This document shows, piece by piece, positions 1-8,597 of a stretch of 64,000 nt of DNA. Below the pieces are notes generated by a model. The model worked only from the letters and a program-made list of their open reading frames with translations, was not told the origin of the DNA and did no database searches. The first letter of the stretch is position 1, and each line of letters begins with the position of its first letter. This DNA is from Herbiconiux sp. A18JL235. GTDB taxonomy: Bacteria > Actinomycetota > Actinomycetes > Actinomycetales > Microbacteriaceae. The position numbers and the translations under genes are program-made. Where the stretch lies: assembly GCF_040939305.1 (NCBI RefSeq), contig NZ_CP162511.1, forward strand, positions 3,100,001 to 3,164,000. Reading direction: 5' to 3'.

Positions 1-2040
1 CGGCCACTGCCGCACGAACTGCGGAACCTCGGAGGTCGACTCGGTCGCGAAGTCCACGACGATGCGTTCGGTGACCGCGAGCCGCGCGCGCCTGTCGTCG
101 TCGACCGTGAGCACGGCGTCCGCCTCGAACGAGCGCACCTCGTTGAAGTACGTGCCCGGGATGTCGCCCGAGTAGGCGACGGGGTCGAGCGACCGCGGGT
201 ACGGGTTCGGCAGCACCGCGGCGGCGGTGACGGAGGCGGCGAACAGCACCACCGCCACCACCCGCACCAGGATGCGCGGCGCACTCAGGAAGTCGCTGCT
301 GCGCCACCCGCGCGAGGCCGCCTGGTCGCCGAGCTCGCCCTCGATGAGGCTGAGCACGCGCCGCCCGGTGTCGCGGGCCTCACCCCGGCCCGACGCCACG
401 ACGGCGTAGGCGAGCAGCGGGTCGCGCGTCGTCGCCCGATCGAGCAGCTGCGTGCGCTCGGCGTAGACCCCGATGCCGAGCAGGTGCTGCCGCACGAGCG
501 CACCCTTCCTGGTGAGCGGGCGGGCGGTCAGCGCGAGGGCGAGCACCACGAGCGAGATCGCCGACGACACCACCACGAACGCCGCCGGCCACCACACCAC
601 GGCGAGCGGCTCCTGGTGGGAGAGCTGGCGCACGAGCCCCCACTGCAGGAGGGTGAGCGCGAGCGGGGCGGCGATGAAGACGTCGCGCACGAACCCGGTC
701 GGGATGCGGCGCAGGCCCCCGCGCAGCTGCCCGGCGTATTCGGAGGCGGAGAGGTAGCCCAGCGTCGCGCGCACCCGGTCGCCGAGGCGGCCGGTGCGGC
801 GGGCGGCACGCGCCGCAGCCCGCAGGAGCGCGGTGCGGTCGGGGCGGCCCCTGCCGCTCACCGCCTCGAGCGCCGAGGCGAGCTCGAAGGTGCGCGGGGT
901 GCGGAGCACCTGCGCGGCGGCACGCGCGCTCAGGCCCTTCGGCGGGTCGGACTGCGCGACGAACCACGGGCGACCCCGCGCGTCGCTCCACGCGACGGCC
1001 CGCGCCGCGAGCGCGAGCAGCAGGGTGACCGCGAGGAACAGCAGCGGCAGCAGCGGCCCGAAGCTCTGCACGAGGAACAGCGGTGTCGGCGGCGGCATCA
1101 CGAAGGTGCCCGGCTCGAACACCATCGTGAACCGTGCCGAGGCGTAGGGCGGGATGTTCTGGTCGTTCGTGAAGCCGTAGCTGACGGCACCTGGGGGCGC
1201 ACCCGCACCGGCCGGCGGGTCTTCGGGGCTCAGCCACTCGCCGGCGGCGAGCAGCGTCCACGCCAGCGCGCCGCGCGGCTGGCGCACGAGGGCGTCGTCG
1301 AGCTCGGCCGGGAGCGTGATGCTCACGTCGAGCCCGCTGAACGCCTGGGGCCACGACGGGCCGAAGACGTCCCAGGCGAGCAGGTCGACGGATGCTCCGG
1401 TCGCCTCGTCGACATCGGTGTAGGCGAGGTCGTGCAGGCGGTAGTGGAGCACGAACTCGTGGTCGCCGCTGAGGGGGGCGGTCGTGCTCGTACCCGGGCT
1501 GAGCGTCAGCGTCAGCTGGTCGCTGCTCTCGGAACGATCGACCGTCGCCGGCTCGCCGTCGACCGTCACCTCGATGTCGGAGGGGTCCAGTGCGTGCCCC
1601 TCGTACTGCGTGGGCAGCACCCGCACGATGCCCGTCTCCGCCACACCGTCGGGGAAGAAGGCACCGATGGTCTCCACGACCTCGGCTTCGAGCCGCCCCT
1701 CGTCGGTGCGCTCGATCGTGTAGTCGACGTCGAAGTCGCGGGCGATCCAGGTGTCGGTGGCCGTCGAAGCCGACCCGGTGATGTCGTCGAGCGACATCGG
1801 CTCGTTGATGACCGGCCCGAACAGCAGCACGGCACCGGCGAGCGCGACCACTGCCCAGAACGCCCGCAGGCCGCGGCGCAGGCGCGTGCCCCCGTGCGAG
1901 CGCAGCCACGCCTCGAGCCCGAGCAGCCAGCGCGAGAGCAGGGCCCAGAGCGGGGTGTGCTGCGGGCGGGGGTCGGGTATGCGGTCGGCGTCGTCATGCA
2001 CTGCGCGCGCGTCTCCCACGTCGTCGATGTCCCCCGTCAT
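1..2040 (-). CDS. DUF2207 membrane protein, 3' end outside window
   Basis: The visible 680 codons run from the ATG at 2040 off the left edge without a stop. Residues about 36-60 form a membrane segment, followed by an extracytoplasmic DUF2207-type beta domain (about 85-330). A second membrane segment near 345-375 and a hairpin pair near 480-540 follow, then another segment near 620-640. After that a second ectodomain begins (about 655 to the edge) and repeats the DUF2207 N-terminal pattern: strand, polar turn, T/E-x-I-V-x-F, then R near the hydrophobic end. The family's function is unknown; it is found in envelopes of Gram-positive bacteria. A hairpin at 2077-2103 separates it from the upstream gene. 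The tandem ectodomain is unusual. Confidence 0.8.
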   Translation of the reverse strand, partial: MTGDIDDVGDARAVHDDADRIPDPRPQHTPLWALLSRWLLGLEAWLRSHGGTRLRRGLRAFWAVVALAGAVLLFGPVINEPMSLDDITGSASTATDTWIARDFDVDYTIERTDEGRLEAEVVETIGAFFPDGVAETGIVRVLPTQYEGHALDPSDIEVTVDGEPATVDRSESSDQLTLTLSPGTSTTAPLSGDHEFVLHYRLHDLAYTDVDEATGASVDLLAWDVFGPSWPQAFSGLDVSITLPAELDDALVRQPRGALAWTLLAAGEWLSPEDPPAGAGAPPGAVSYGFTNDQNIPPYASARFTMVFEPGTFVMPPPTPLFLVQSFGPLLPLLFLAVTLLLALAARAVAWSDARGRPWFVAQSDPPKGLSARAAAQVLRTPRTFELASALEAVSGRGRPDRTALLRAAARAARRTGRLGDRVRATLGYLSASEYAGQLRGGLRRIPTGFVRDVFIAAPLALTLLQWGLVRQLSHQEPLAVVWWPAAFVVVSSAISLVVLALALTARPLTRKGALVRQHLLGIGVYAERTQLLDRATTRDPLLAYAVVASGRGEARDTGRRVLSLIEGELGDQAASRGWRSSDFLSAPRILVRVVAVVLFAASVTAAAVLPNPYPRSLDPVAYSGDIPGTYFNEVRSFEADAVLTVDDDRRARLAVTERIVVDFATESTSEVPQFVRQWP

Positions 2041-2076
2041 CCGTTCGAGTCTAAGGCGGCGCGGCCGGGCAGCACA

Positions 2077-2103
2077 GAGGGCCCCGGGTCACCCGGAGCC
2101 CTC
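2077..2103 (-). terminator. Hairpin terminator after the 64-aa stress-type gene
   Basis: Arms GAGGGCCCCGGG (2077-2088) and CCCGGAGCCCTC (2092-2103) pair over 12 positions with one mismatch and a 3-nt loop. There is no T-run, as is common in high-GC actinobacteria. It lies between the stop of the gene at 2124-2318 and the start of the DUF2207 gene, so termination on the minus strand is the natural reading. Confidence 0.6.
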
Positions 2104-2123
2104 TGCGACGCGTGCGACACCGG

Positions 2124-2318
2124 TCAGTCGCGCAGCGACTCCTTGTAGTCGTTCTTCGCCTTCGTGGCGTCGCGCTCGGCCTCGGCCTTCTTGACCTCGT
2201 GCTCGGCCTTCGCCTCGTCGGCCTTGTCGCTCAAGCGCTCCTTGGTGTCGTCGAAGGCCCGGCCGATCTTCTTGCCCGTCGCCTCGGCAGCATCCTTCGC
2301 GTCATCGATGAATCCCAT
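2124..2318 (-). CDS. Small highly charged helical protein, CsbD/stress-like
   Basis: This is a 64-aa protein made almost entirely of Lys, Glu, Asp and Ala and predicted to be one long amphipathic helix. It begins MGFIDDAKDAAEATGKK and ends DYKESLRD. It has no membrane segment or cysteine. The start ATG has a strong Shine-Dalgarno site (GGAGG, 5 nt upstream). Composition and opening resemble small CsbD-like or LEA-like actinobacterial stress proteins, but no diagnostic motif is present, so the function is not assigned. It stands alone, divergent from the DUF4349 lipoprotein and closed by a hairpin terminator. Confidence 0.7.
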   Translation of the reverse strand: MGFIDDAKDAAEATGKKIGRAFDDTKERLSDKADEAKAEHEVKKAEAERDATKAKNDYKESLRD

Positions 2319-2449
2319 GGGGGCCTCCTTCGTCAGTAGCTGATGGTGCTCAACCTACGACCGTCGGCGCGCATCCGCTCGTCCGTCGGCCCCGAGAGAC
2401 TGAATCGGGCGGGATGCGCAAGCCCCTTGGCGAATTCATCGAGGGTGCC

Positions 2450-2513
2450 CGGATAACGAGCGGATAACCATCGCGGCAATCCCAGCCGGTGCCCAGACAA
2501 GCGCCCCTACCGT
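2450..2513 (+). promoter_or_regulatory. Promoter of the DUF4349 lipoprotein with CGGATAAC direct repeat
   Basis: The octamer CGGATAAC occurs at 2450-2457 and again at 2461-2468, exactly 11 bp apart, so both copies face the same side of the helix. Downstream, TACCGT (2508-2513) fits a TANNNT -10 box 7 nt before the ATG at 2521, implying a leaderless transcript. The direct repeat is a candidate activator or repressor site; no regulator is linked to it here. Confidence 0.45.
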
Positions 2514-2520
2514 GAGTGCC

Positions 2521-3711
2521 ATGAGACGAATGATCCTCGCATCGACCGCTGTCGTCGCCGTGCTCGTGCTGAGCGGATGCGCTCAAGCCGGTGGGTCGTC
2601 GCAGTCCGCCGACGGCCCCGTGATGGTCGAACCGGCACCGGGAGCGCGCGACGGAGGGGTCTCGTCGGCCGAGGGCGGCTCGTCGGCAGTCGACTCCGCG
2701 GCCGTGGATCAGAGCGTCATCACCACCGGCTGGATCACCGTGACCGTCGACGACCCCACAGCAGCCGTCGACGCCACGGTCGATCTCGTCGAGTCGCTCG
2801 ACGGGCGGATCGACTCGCGGTCGCAGCAGGCCGGCTCCGACGAGTCGCGGTCGAGCGCCCAGCTCGTCATCAGGGTGCCCGCCGATTCGGTCGACGCCGC
2901 CATCGAGGGCTTGCAGGAGCTCGGCACCGTCGACTCCGTGTCGCTCAGTTCGAACGACGTGACGCTGCAGGTGCGCGACCTGGATGCGCAGATCAAGGCC
3001 CTCCAGGCGTCGGTCGACCGGCTGCTCGACCTGGTCGACCAGGCCGCCACCACCGCCGACCTCGTGGAGCTCGAGACCGCCATCTCCGACCGGCAGGCCC
3101 AGCTCGACAGCCTCAAGTCGCAGAAGCAGTACCTTTCCGACCAGATCGCCTACTCGACACTCACCGTCGACCTCACCGAGAAGGGCGCCCTGCCCTCGAG
3201 CGCCCCCGGCGACTTCTGGAGCGGCCTCGCCACCGGCTGGGCGTCGCTCGTGGCGGCGATGTCGGGGCTCGTGGTGATGATCGGGGTGCTCTTGCCCTGG
3301 CTGCTGCCGCTCGCGGTGATCGCGGCGGTCTGCGTGCTGATCGTGGGGTTGTCGCGCCGCGGCGCACGGCGCCGTGCGGCGCGGGCTGGGGCCGCGGGCG
3401 CGGGTGGCGCGGGTTCGGGCGGCGCGATCCCGACGTACGTGACCGCACCGCAGCCCAGCGCGTACTCGGCGCAGACTCCGGCCACGGCCGCGCCGGCCGC
3501 CCCGCAGAGCTACGGGTCGCCCGCCGTGGCTGCTGATGCGACTGCCGACACGTCGCGCACCGCCGACACCGCGGTGCTGGACGACCCAGCGACCGGTTCG
3601 TCTCCAGCGGAGGCCGACTCCGCGCATCCCGGCACGGCCCACCCCGCGACGGGCGACTCGGAGCCTGACCACCCCGAAGGCCGCGGCACCCCGCCCTACC
3701 CGGGCTCGTAG
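2521..3711 (+). CDS. DUF4349-domain lipoprotein
   Basis: A 396-aa envelope lipoprotein. The signal peptide ends in the lipobox LSGC with Cys20 as the lipidation site. A DUF4349 domain spans about 60-265 and includes a heptad-rich coiled coil near 145-205 (DLDAQIKALQASVDRLLDLV). A membrane segment lies near 245-275, followed by an Arg-rich stop-transfer and a Pro/Ala/Thr-rich tail to the end. The ATG at 2521 is preferred over the GTG at 2512 because TACCGT sits 7 nt before it, as in leaderless genes. The family is predicted to act at the cell surface, but its biochemical role is unknown. It is convergent with the GH3 gene. Confidence 0.8.
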   Translation: MRRMILASTAVVAVLVLSGCAQAGGSSQSADGPVMVEPAPGARDGGVSSAEGGSSAVDSAAVDQSVITTGWITVTVDDPTAAVDATVDLVESLDGRIDSRSQQAGSDESRSSAQLVIRVPADSVDAAIEGLQELGTVDSVSLSSNDVTLQVRDLDAQIKALQASVDRLLDLVDQAATTADLVELETAISDRQAQLDSLKSQKQYLSDQIAYSTLTVDLTEKGALPSSAPGDFWSGLATGWASLVAAMSGLVVMIGVLLPWLLPLAVIAAVCVLIVGLSRRGARRRAARAGAAGAGGAGSGGAIPTYVTAPQPSAYSAQTPATAAPAAPQSYGSPAVAADATADTSRTADTAVLDDPATGSSPAEADSAHPGTAHPATGDSEPDHPEGRGTPPYPGS

Positions 3712-3745
3712 CGCCAGCGCGCGAGGTCGGTGAGGGTCGGCGGCC

Positions 3746-5008
3746 TCAGCGGGCGCCGGCGACCCAGAGGGTGCGGCGGAGCTCGAGGAGGCGGAGGGCG
3801 GCTTCGTCGATGCGCGACTCGGGAATGGTGCCGGCGCGCACGGCCGACGCGATGGCCGCCGAGAGGGTCGGCACGTCGACGGTGCTGTTGTAGAGCAGCA
3901 GGTCGTTGCCGGCGGCGACCGCGGCGATGGCGTTCGTGGTGCGGTCGGCGTAGGCGTCGACGCCGGAGTTCTCGAGCATGAGCAGGTCGTCGGTGACGGC
4001 GACGCCCTCGAAGCCGAGCTCCTCGCGCAGCACGCGGTGCCACTCGGGCGACAGGGATGCGGGGGCACCGTCGACCGAGGAGTACACGAGGTGCCCGAAC
4101 ATCACCATCTCGGCGCCGGCGTCGACGCCGGCCTGGAAGGGCGGCGCGTCTTCGGCGAGCCACTGCTCGTAGCCCAGGTCGGTCGTCGGAATGGAGGTGT
4201 GCGAGTCGCCGCCCGCCGCACCGTGGCCCGGGAAGTGCTTGAGGGTCGAGACGACACTCCCCCGTTCGGCCGCCACCGCCGCCGCCACCCGGGCACTCGC
4301 CGAACCCGGATCGGCCCCGAGCGACCGCTCGAAGATGAACGACGACGGGTCGGAGGTGACGTCGGCGACGATGCCGAAGTTCACCGTCATGCCGGTCGCA
4401 TCGAGCAGCGCGGCGCGCTGGGTGAAGGCCTCGGTGGTGGCCTCGACCGGCTCCGACTTCAGCGTGTCGGCAGCGGGATAGCCGTCGTCACGCAGTCGCG
4501 CCACGATGCCGCCCTCCTGGTCGATGGCGATGAGGGTGGCGAGCCCGTCAGACTCGTGGAGCGCACCGGTGAGCGCCGCCGCCTCCGTCGCGCTGCCGGG
4601 AACGTTGTCGCCGAGCAGCAGCAACCCGCCGGGCTTGGTGGCGACGAGGTAGCCCTGCAGCGCCGTCGGGTCGCTGCCCGCGACGTGCACCATGAACATC
4701 GAGGCGATCTTCTGCTCGAGGGTCATCGAGTTCAACCGAACCTCGGCATAGGCACGGATGCGCTCCTCGGCCGAGAACGCCGGGAACGCCGCCCGCAGAC
4801 GGGCGGGTTCGGTTGCGGCGGGCGTGGATGTCGCGGCGGGCGTGGAGGTCGCGGCGGGCGTCGGCGCAGCCGTCGAGGTCGCCGGCGTCGCGGCGCCGGC
4901 AGGGCCGCCGGACGTGACTGCGGCCGCACCGAGCACTGCGCCCACCAGAAGCACCCCCGCCGCCGCGCGAACGCGAGACGTGACGAGGCGCGAGGGCTGC
5001 CGGCGCAT
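3746..5008 (-). CDS. Secreted glycoside hydrolase family 3, NagZ-like beta-N-acetylhexosaminidase
   Basis: A 420-aa exported enzyme with a signal peptide (about 1-40), a Pro/Thr/Ala linker made of repeated ATSTPA units (about 41-66) and a GH3 N-terminal TIM barrel (about 75-410). NagZ-type signatures are present: KHFPGHG at 257-263, the Asp-Ser-His histidine loop at 268-270, and TDDLLM with the likely nucleophile Asp at 340/341. It has no C-terminal GH3 domain, as usual for this branch. The expected role is removing terminal GlcNAc from peptidoglycan fragments. Its ATG overlaps the stop of the upstream acyl-CoA dehydrogenase as TGATG, so the two are translationally coupled although functionally unrelated. 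Confidence 0.85.
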   Translation of the reverse strand: MRRQPSRLVTSRVRAAAGVLLVGAVLGAAAVTSGGPAGAATPATSTAAPTPAATSTPAATSTPAATEPARLRAAFPAFSAEERIRAYAEVRLNSMTLEQKIASMFMVHVAGSDPTALQGYLVATKPGGLLLLGDNVPGSATEAAALTGALHESDGLATLIAIDQEGGIVARLRDDGYPAADTLKSEPVEATTEAFTQRAALLDATGMTVNFGIVADVTSDPSSFIFERSLGADPGSASARVAAAVAAERGSVVSTLKHFPGHGAAGGDSHTSIPTTDLGYEQWLAEDAPPFQAGVDAGAEMVMFGHLVYSSVDGAPASLSPEWHRVLREELGFEGVAVTDDLLMLENSGVDAYADRTTNAIAAVAAGNDLLLYNSTVDVPTLSAAIASAVRAGTIPESRIDEAALRLLELRRTLWVAGAR

Positions 5009-6177
5009 CACTCCGGCACAGGCCCGAGCAGAGCGTTCGCGACTGTCGAGTGGGCTGACTCGCCGTCGGAGGGGTGGAAGATGCCCGCGACGACGTCGCG
5101 GTAGAGGCGACCGAGCTCGCTCGAGGAGGCGATGGCCGACCCGCCGGAGACCCGCAGCGCCAGGTCGACGACCTCGCGCGCGGTCTCGGTGGCGCGCACT
5201 TTGAGGCCGACGAGCTTCGGGAACCAGGCCGCCCCGTGGGCGACGAGCTCGTCGACGTCGCGGGCGAGCGCGTCGATCTGCGGCGGGATGCCGTCGTGCA
5301 GGATCGCCGCCTCCGCCACCTTCCACCGGATGTCGGGGTCGTGGGCGTAGGGGCGCCCGCCCGCCTTCAGCGAGGTGCGCCGATGAGCGGCCTCGACGGC
5401 GAGCTCGATGGCCCGCTGACCGATGCCGGTGTAGACGGCGGCGAGCAGGATCTCGAAGGTCGAGAAGATGCCGAAGATGAGCGGGTCGGGGCTCGGGCCC
5501 ACCGCGAGCTTGCGGAACACCCGCTCGGCCGGCGCCACCGCACCGTCGAGGATGGTCGTGTTGCTCTGGCTCGCCCGCATGGCCAGTGTGTCCCAGTCGG
5601 AGAGCGTCTCGATTCCCGGCGTGCCCCGCGTGAGGAAGGCGTGGACGAGGCGGGGCGACTCGGGGTCGGAGTCGTCGCGACCGAAGACGCCGAGTCTCGT
5701 CCACACCGGTGACAGCGAGGTGAAGATCTTGCGGCCGGTGTAGGCGTAGGAACCGTCGGCGCCCGGCACCGCTGCCGTCGTCGACCCGAACAGCACGAGG
5801 TCGTTGCCCGCCTCGCTGTTGCCGAAGGCGAAGATCTCGCCGGCCGCAGCATCCTGCAGCACCCAGTCGAGCGAGGTGTCGCCGCGGTCGCGGAGCACCT
5901 TGGCCACCCCCGTCCAGACGAGGTGCATGTTGACGGCGAGGGCGGTGGCGGGCGCTGCCGTGGCCAGCCGCGTCTGCTCGTGGGCCACCCGGGCGAGGCT
6001 GAAGCCGAGGCCCCCGAACTCCTCGGGGGCGAACATGCGCAGGTAACCGATGTCGGTGAGCTCGCGGAGGTCGTCGTCGGGGAAGCGGTTCTCGCGGTCG
6101 TACGTCGCCGCCCGCGACCGGATGCGAGCGAGCAGCTCGTCGTCGATCAGCGAGTCGGCAGGGGTCGGATCTGCCAT
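5008..6177 (-). CDS. Acyl-CoA dehydrogenase family flavoprotein
   Basis: A 389-aa protein with the three-part ACAD fold: a helical N-terminal domain (about 1-115), a middle beta domain with the FAD-contacting stretch FGNSEAGNDL near 120-130 and the TGRKIFTSLSP strand, and a C-terminal four-helix bundle (about 215-389). The catalytic Glu of classical acyl-CoA dehydrogenases could not be placed with confidence, so a flavin monooxygenase of the same fold (HsaA/DszC type) remains possible. The start at 6177 is chosen over the longer frame to 6270 because TACGCT lies 6 nt before the ATG (leaderless pattern). It is coupled to the GH3 gene. Confidence 0.75.
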   Translation of the reverse strand: MADPTPADSLIDDELLARIRSRAATYDRENRFPDDDLRELTDIGYLRMFAPEEFGGLGFSLARVAHEQTRLATAAPATALAVNMHLVWTGVAKVLRDRGDTSLDWVLQDAAAGEIFAFGNSEAGNDLVLFGSTTAAVPGADGSYAYTGRKIFTSLSPVWTRLGVFGRDDSDPESPRLVHAFLTRGTPGIETLSDWDTLAMRASQSNTTILDGAVAPAERVFRKLAVGPSPDPLIFGIFSTFEILLAAVYTGIGQRAIELAVEAAHRRTSLKAGGRPYAHDPDIRWKVAEAAILHDGIPPQIDALARDVDELVAHGAAWFPKLVGLKVRATETAREVVDLALRVSGGSAIASSSELGRLYRDVVAGIFHPSDGESAHSTVANALLGPVPE

Positions 6178-6183
6178 GCCGTC

Positions 6184-6189
6184 AGCGTA
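6184..6189 (-). promoter_or_regulatory. -10 box TACGCT, leaderless start of the acyl-CoA dehydrogenase gene
   Basis: On the minus strand TACGCT is followed by GACGGC and then the ATG at 6177. The 6-nt gap places the transcription start on the A of the start codon. There is no Shine-Dalgarno sequence. Confidence 0.5.
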
Positions 6190-6220
6190 CCCGCGCCCTC
6201 TGACAGCGGCATGGGTGGGC

Positions 6221-6793
6221 TCAGCCGAACAGGCCCCACTCCCCGCTCCTGTCGGCGGAGGACTCCCCATCTTCGGCTCCGACCACGACGGCGGCCGCGT
6301 GCCCCGGCGTGAGCTCGAGGTATCGCCCCGCGTTGCGGAGGATGCCCGCCCGCTCCTCCTCCGAGAGCGAGCGCCGCACCTTCGCCGGCACCCCCGCCAC
6401 CAGCGACCCCGGCGGCACCACGGTGCCTTCGAGCACCACGGCCCCCGCCGCCACCAGCGACCCGGCGCCGATGACCGCGCCGTTCAGCACCGTCGCGTTC
6501 ATGCCCACCAGGCTGCCGTCTTCGACGGTGCACCCGTGCAGCACCGCACCGTGCCCGACGCTCACCCCCGCACCCACCGTCACGGGGCTGCCGAGGTCGG
6601 TGTGCACCACCACGTTGTCTTGCAGGTTCGAGCCCTCACCCAGCACGATCGGGTCGTTGTCGCCGCGGAGCACGGCCCCGTAGTACACGCTCGACCGTGC
6701 AGCGAGGGTGACCCGGCCGATGACGGTGGCGGTCGGCGCCACCCAGGCGTCGACGGCGATCTCGGGGGTGGCCCCGTCGTAGCTGATGATCAT
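6221..6793 (-). CDS. Gamma-class carbonic anhydrase family protein (left-handed beta helix)
   Basis: A 190-aa protein built of hexapeptide repeats (V-G/A-x-x-x-x) through residues 15-140, with a C-terminal helix. Three histidines at 64 (VVVHTD), 81 and 86 (GHGAVLHG) sit at the zinc-ligand positions of gamma carbonic anhydrases, and the QDN motif precedes the first. Homologues are often called gamma carbonic anhydrase or YrdA/PaaY-like acetyltransferase-fold proteins; CO2 hydration is likely but not certain from sequence. The last 25 residues are acidic and not part of the fold. It stands alone between the acyl-CoA dehydrogenase and antiporter genes, on the same strand. Confidence 0.85.
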   Translation of the reverse strand: MIISYDGATPEIAVDAWVAPTATVIGRVTLAARSSVYYGAVLRGDNDPIVLGEGSNLQDNVVVHTDLGSPVTVGAGVSVGHGAVLHGCTVEDGSLVGMNATVLNGAVIGAGSLVAAGAVVLEGTVVPPGSLVAGVPAKVRRSLSEEERAGILRNAGRYLELTPGHAAAVVVGAEDGESSADRSGEWGLFG

Positions 6794-6853
6794 CGAGACT
6801 CCTTCGTCGTGTGCTGCTCGTCGTGTGATGCTCGTCGTGTCGTGCTCTCGCCG

Positions 6854-8554
6854 CTACAGCCTGAACCCGAGCCGCGACACGATCGCCGCCTCCTGGTAGT
6901 CGAGCTGCTCCAAGAACTCCCGCGCGGCGTCGTCGTCGAGGCGGTTCGCGTCGCGCTCGTCGGCGACCGCGTCGCGCTGCGCCTTGAGCACCCGGCGGTA
7001 GAGGGTGCCGAAGGTCTCGCCGTAGGCGCTTCTGCGCTCCACCTCGGCAGCGTCGACGGCGTCGCGCTCTGCGTCGGCGGACTGCCGCTCGGCCATGGCG
7101 GCGACCCGCTCGACGAGCGACGGATCGACTCCGGGCGGCGGCGAGGCCACGAACTCGGCGAGCACCTTCGACGACGCCTTCCGCGCCACTTCGAGTGCAC
7201 GGGCGGCCTGCTCCTCGTCGAACTGCTCCTGCTTCGGGTCGCTGAGCTTCAGCGCGCGGATGAGGAACGGCAGCGAGAGCCCCTGCACGAGCAGCGTTCC
7301 CACCGCCACGATGAACGCGATGGCCTGGATCTCGGCCCGCCCCGGGAACGGCTCCCCCGAGGCCAGCAGCACCGGAACACCCGCTGCGGCGGCGAGCGTG
7401 ACGACCCCGCGCATGCCCGTCCAGGAGACGACGAGGCTCTCCTTCCAGCCGAGGAACACCGGGAACCCGCGCGGGCGCCTGCCGCGCGCGACGCGAGCCT
7501 CGTTCTCGCGCTGCACCCGTTCGCGCATCCGCTCGTCTGAGGCGAACTTGCGCCTCATCAGCTTGTCGCCCAGGAAGTTGCGCCCGAACGACAGGAACAC
7601 CCACACCGGCCTGATGAACAGCACCACGAGCAGAACGAGCGCGCCGGCCCCGAAGACCGCCCACACCGACTGCCCGGCCTCCTGCAGATCTTGGATGACG
7701 AAGCGCAGTTGCAGCCCCATGTAGGCGAACACGAAGGCCTCGAGCAGCACGTCGAGCGAGCTCCACACCTGCCGCTCCTGCAGCCTGGTCTGGTAGCCGG
7801 CCCGGCTCGACGACGAACCGATCGCGAAGCCCGCGGCCACCACCGCGAGCACGCCGGAGGCCTCGAGCTGCTCGGCGAGCAGGTACGCGGCGAAGGGCAC
7901 CACGAGCCCGAGCACCGTCTCGAGGCTCGAGTCTTTGAGCAGTCGACGGATGGCCGTGGCCACGAACGCGAGCACCAAACCGACGAGCACGCCCACGAGC
8001 GCGCTGTACCCGAACAGCAGCACGGGGTTCTCGAACAGTGTGTGGGTGCCCACGACGGCGGCCAGCGTGATGCTGAACATGGTGAGCGCCGCGGCGTCGT
8101 TGACGAGGCTCTCGCCGGTGAGGATCGACATCACGCGCTTCGGCAGGCCGAGCTTGCGGCCGATCGCGACAGCGGTGACGGCATCGGGCGGGGCGACGAT
8201 GGCCCCGAGGATGAGCGCGGTCGCGAGGGTGAGCGACGGCACGATCCACGATGCGAAGCCCCCCACCACGAACGCCGTGACGACCACGAGGCCGACGCCG
8301 AGCCCGACGATGGGGCGGAAGTTGCGGGCGAAGGAGACGAAGGAGAAGTTGAGCGCCGCCGAGTAGAGCAACGGCGGCAGCACGAGGCCGAGGATGATCT
8401 CGGAGTCGAGCTCGAGACGGGTGAAGCCCGGGATGAAGGAGGCGGCGAAGCCGACCAGCGTGATGACGAGGGCAGGCTGGAGACCGCGTCGCTGGGCGAT
8501 GCCGGTGACGGCGATCGCCCCCACGATCACGAGAAGCAGCTGGACTCCGTTCAC
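6854..8554 (-). CDS. CPA1-type Na+/H+ antiporter
   Basis: A 566-aa membrane protein with about 12 hydrophobic segments in the first 420 residues. It carries family signatures GAIVAPPDAVTA (ion-site region), GESLVNDAAAL (paired Asn-Asp) and GMRGVVTLAAA. The C-terminal 150 residues are cytosolic, charged and helical, as in NhaP/YjcE-type antiporters. It should exchange Na+ or K+ for protons at the membrane. The GTG start at 8554 has TAGGGT 6 nt upstream and no Shine-Dalgarno site, so translation is probably leaderless. A paralogue lies at 19336-20940. Confidence 0.9.
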   Translation of the reverse strand: MNGVQLLLVIVGAIAVTGIAQRRGLQPALVITLVGFAASFIPGFTRLELDSEIILGLVLPPLLYSAALNFSFVSFARNFRPIVGLGVGLVVVTAFVVGGFASWIVPSLTLATALILGAIVAPPDAVTAVAIGRKLGLPKRVMSILTGESLVNDAAALTMFSITLAAVVGTHTLFENPVLLFGYSALVGVLVGLVLAFVATAIRRLLKDSSLETVLGLVVPFAAYLLAEQLEASGVLAVVAAGFAIGSSSSRAGYQTRLQERQVWSSLDVLLEAFVFAYMGLQLRFVIQDLQEAGQSVWAVFGAGALVLLVVLFIRPVWVFLSFGRNFLGDKLMRRKFASDERMRERVQRENEARVARGRRPRGFPVFLGWKESLVVSWTGMRGVVTLAAAAGVPVLLASGEPFPGRAEIQAIAFIVAVGTLLVQGLSLPFLIRALKLSDPKQEQFDEEQAARALEVARKASSKVLAEFVASPPPGVDPSLVERVAAMAERQSADAERDAVDAAEVERRSAYGETFGTLYRRVLKAQRDAVADERDANRLDDDAAREFLEQLDYQEAAIVSRLGFRL

Positions 8555-8560
8555 GGTGCC

Positions 8561-8591
8561 ACCCTAGCGGAGGCCTCCGACGCCCTAGTCT
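8561..8591. promoter_or_regulatory. Back-to-back leaderless promoters
   Basis: Minus strand: TAGGGT (8566-8561) stands 6 nt before the antiporter GTG at 8554. Plus strand: TAGTCT (8586-8591) stands 6 nt before the ATG at 8598. The two -10 boxes are separated by only 19 bp, so the polymerases must compete for the same DNA. No clear -35 element is seen on either side. Confidence 0.5.
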
Positions 8592-8597
8592 GATGTC

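Noticed and set aside
5009..5704. N-terminal extension of the GH3 frame
   Set aside because: It overlaps the acyl-CoA dehydrogenase in another frame with Arg/Pro-rich shadow composition; the signal peptide starts at 5008.
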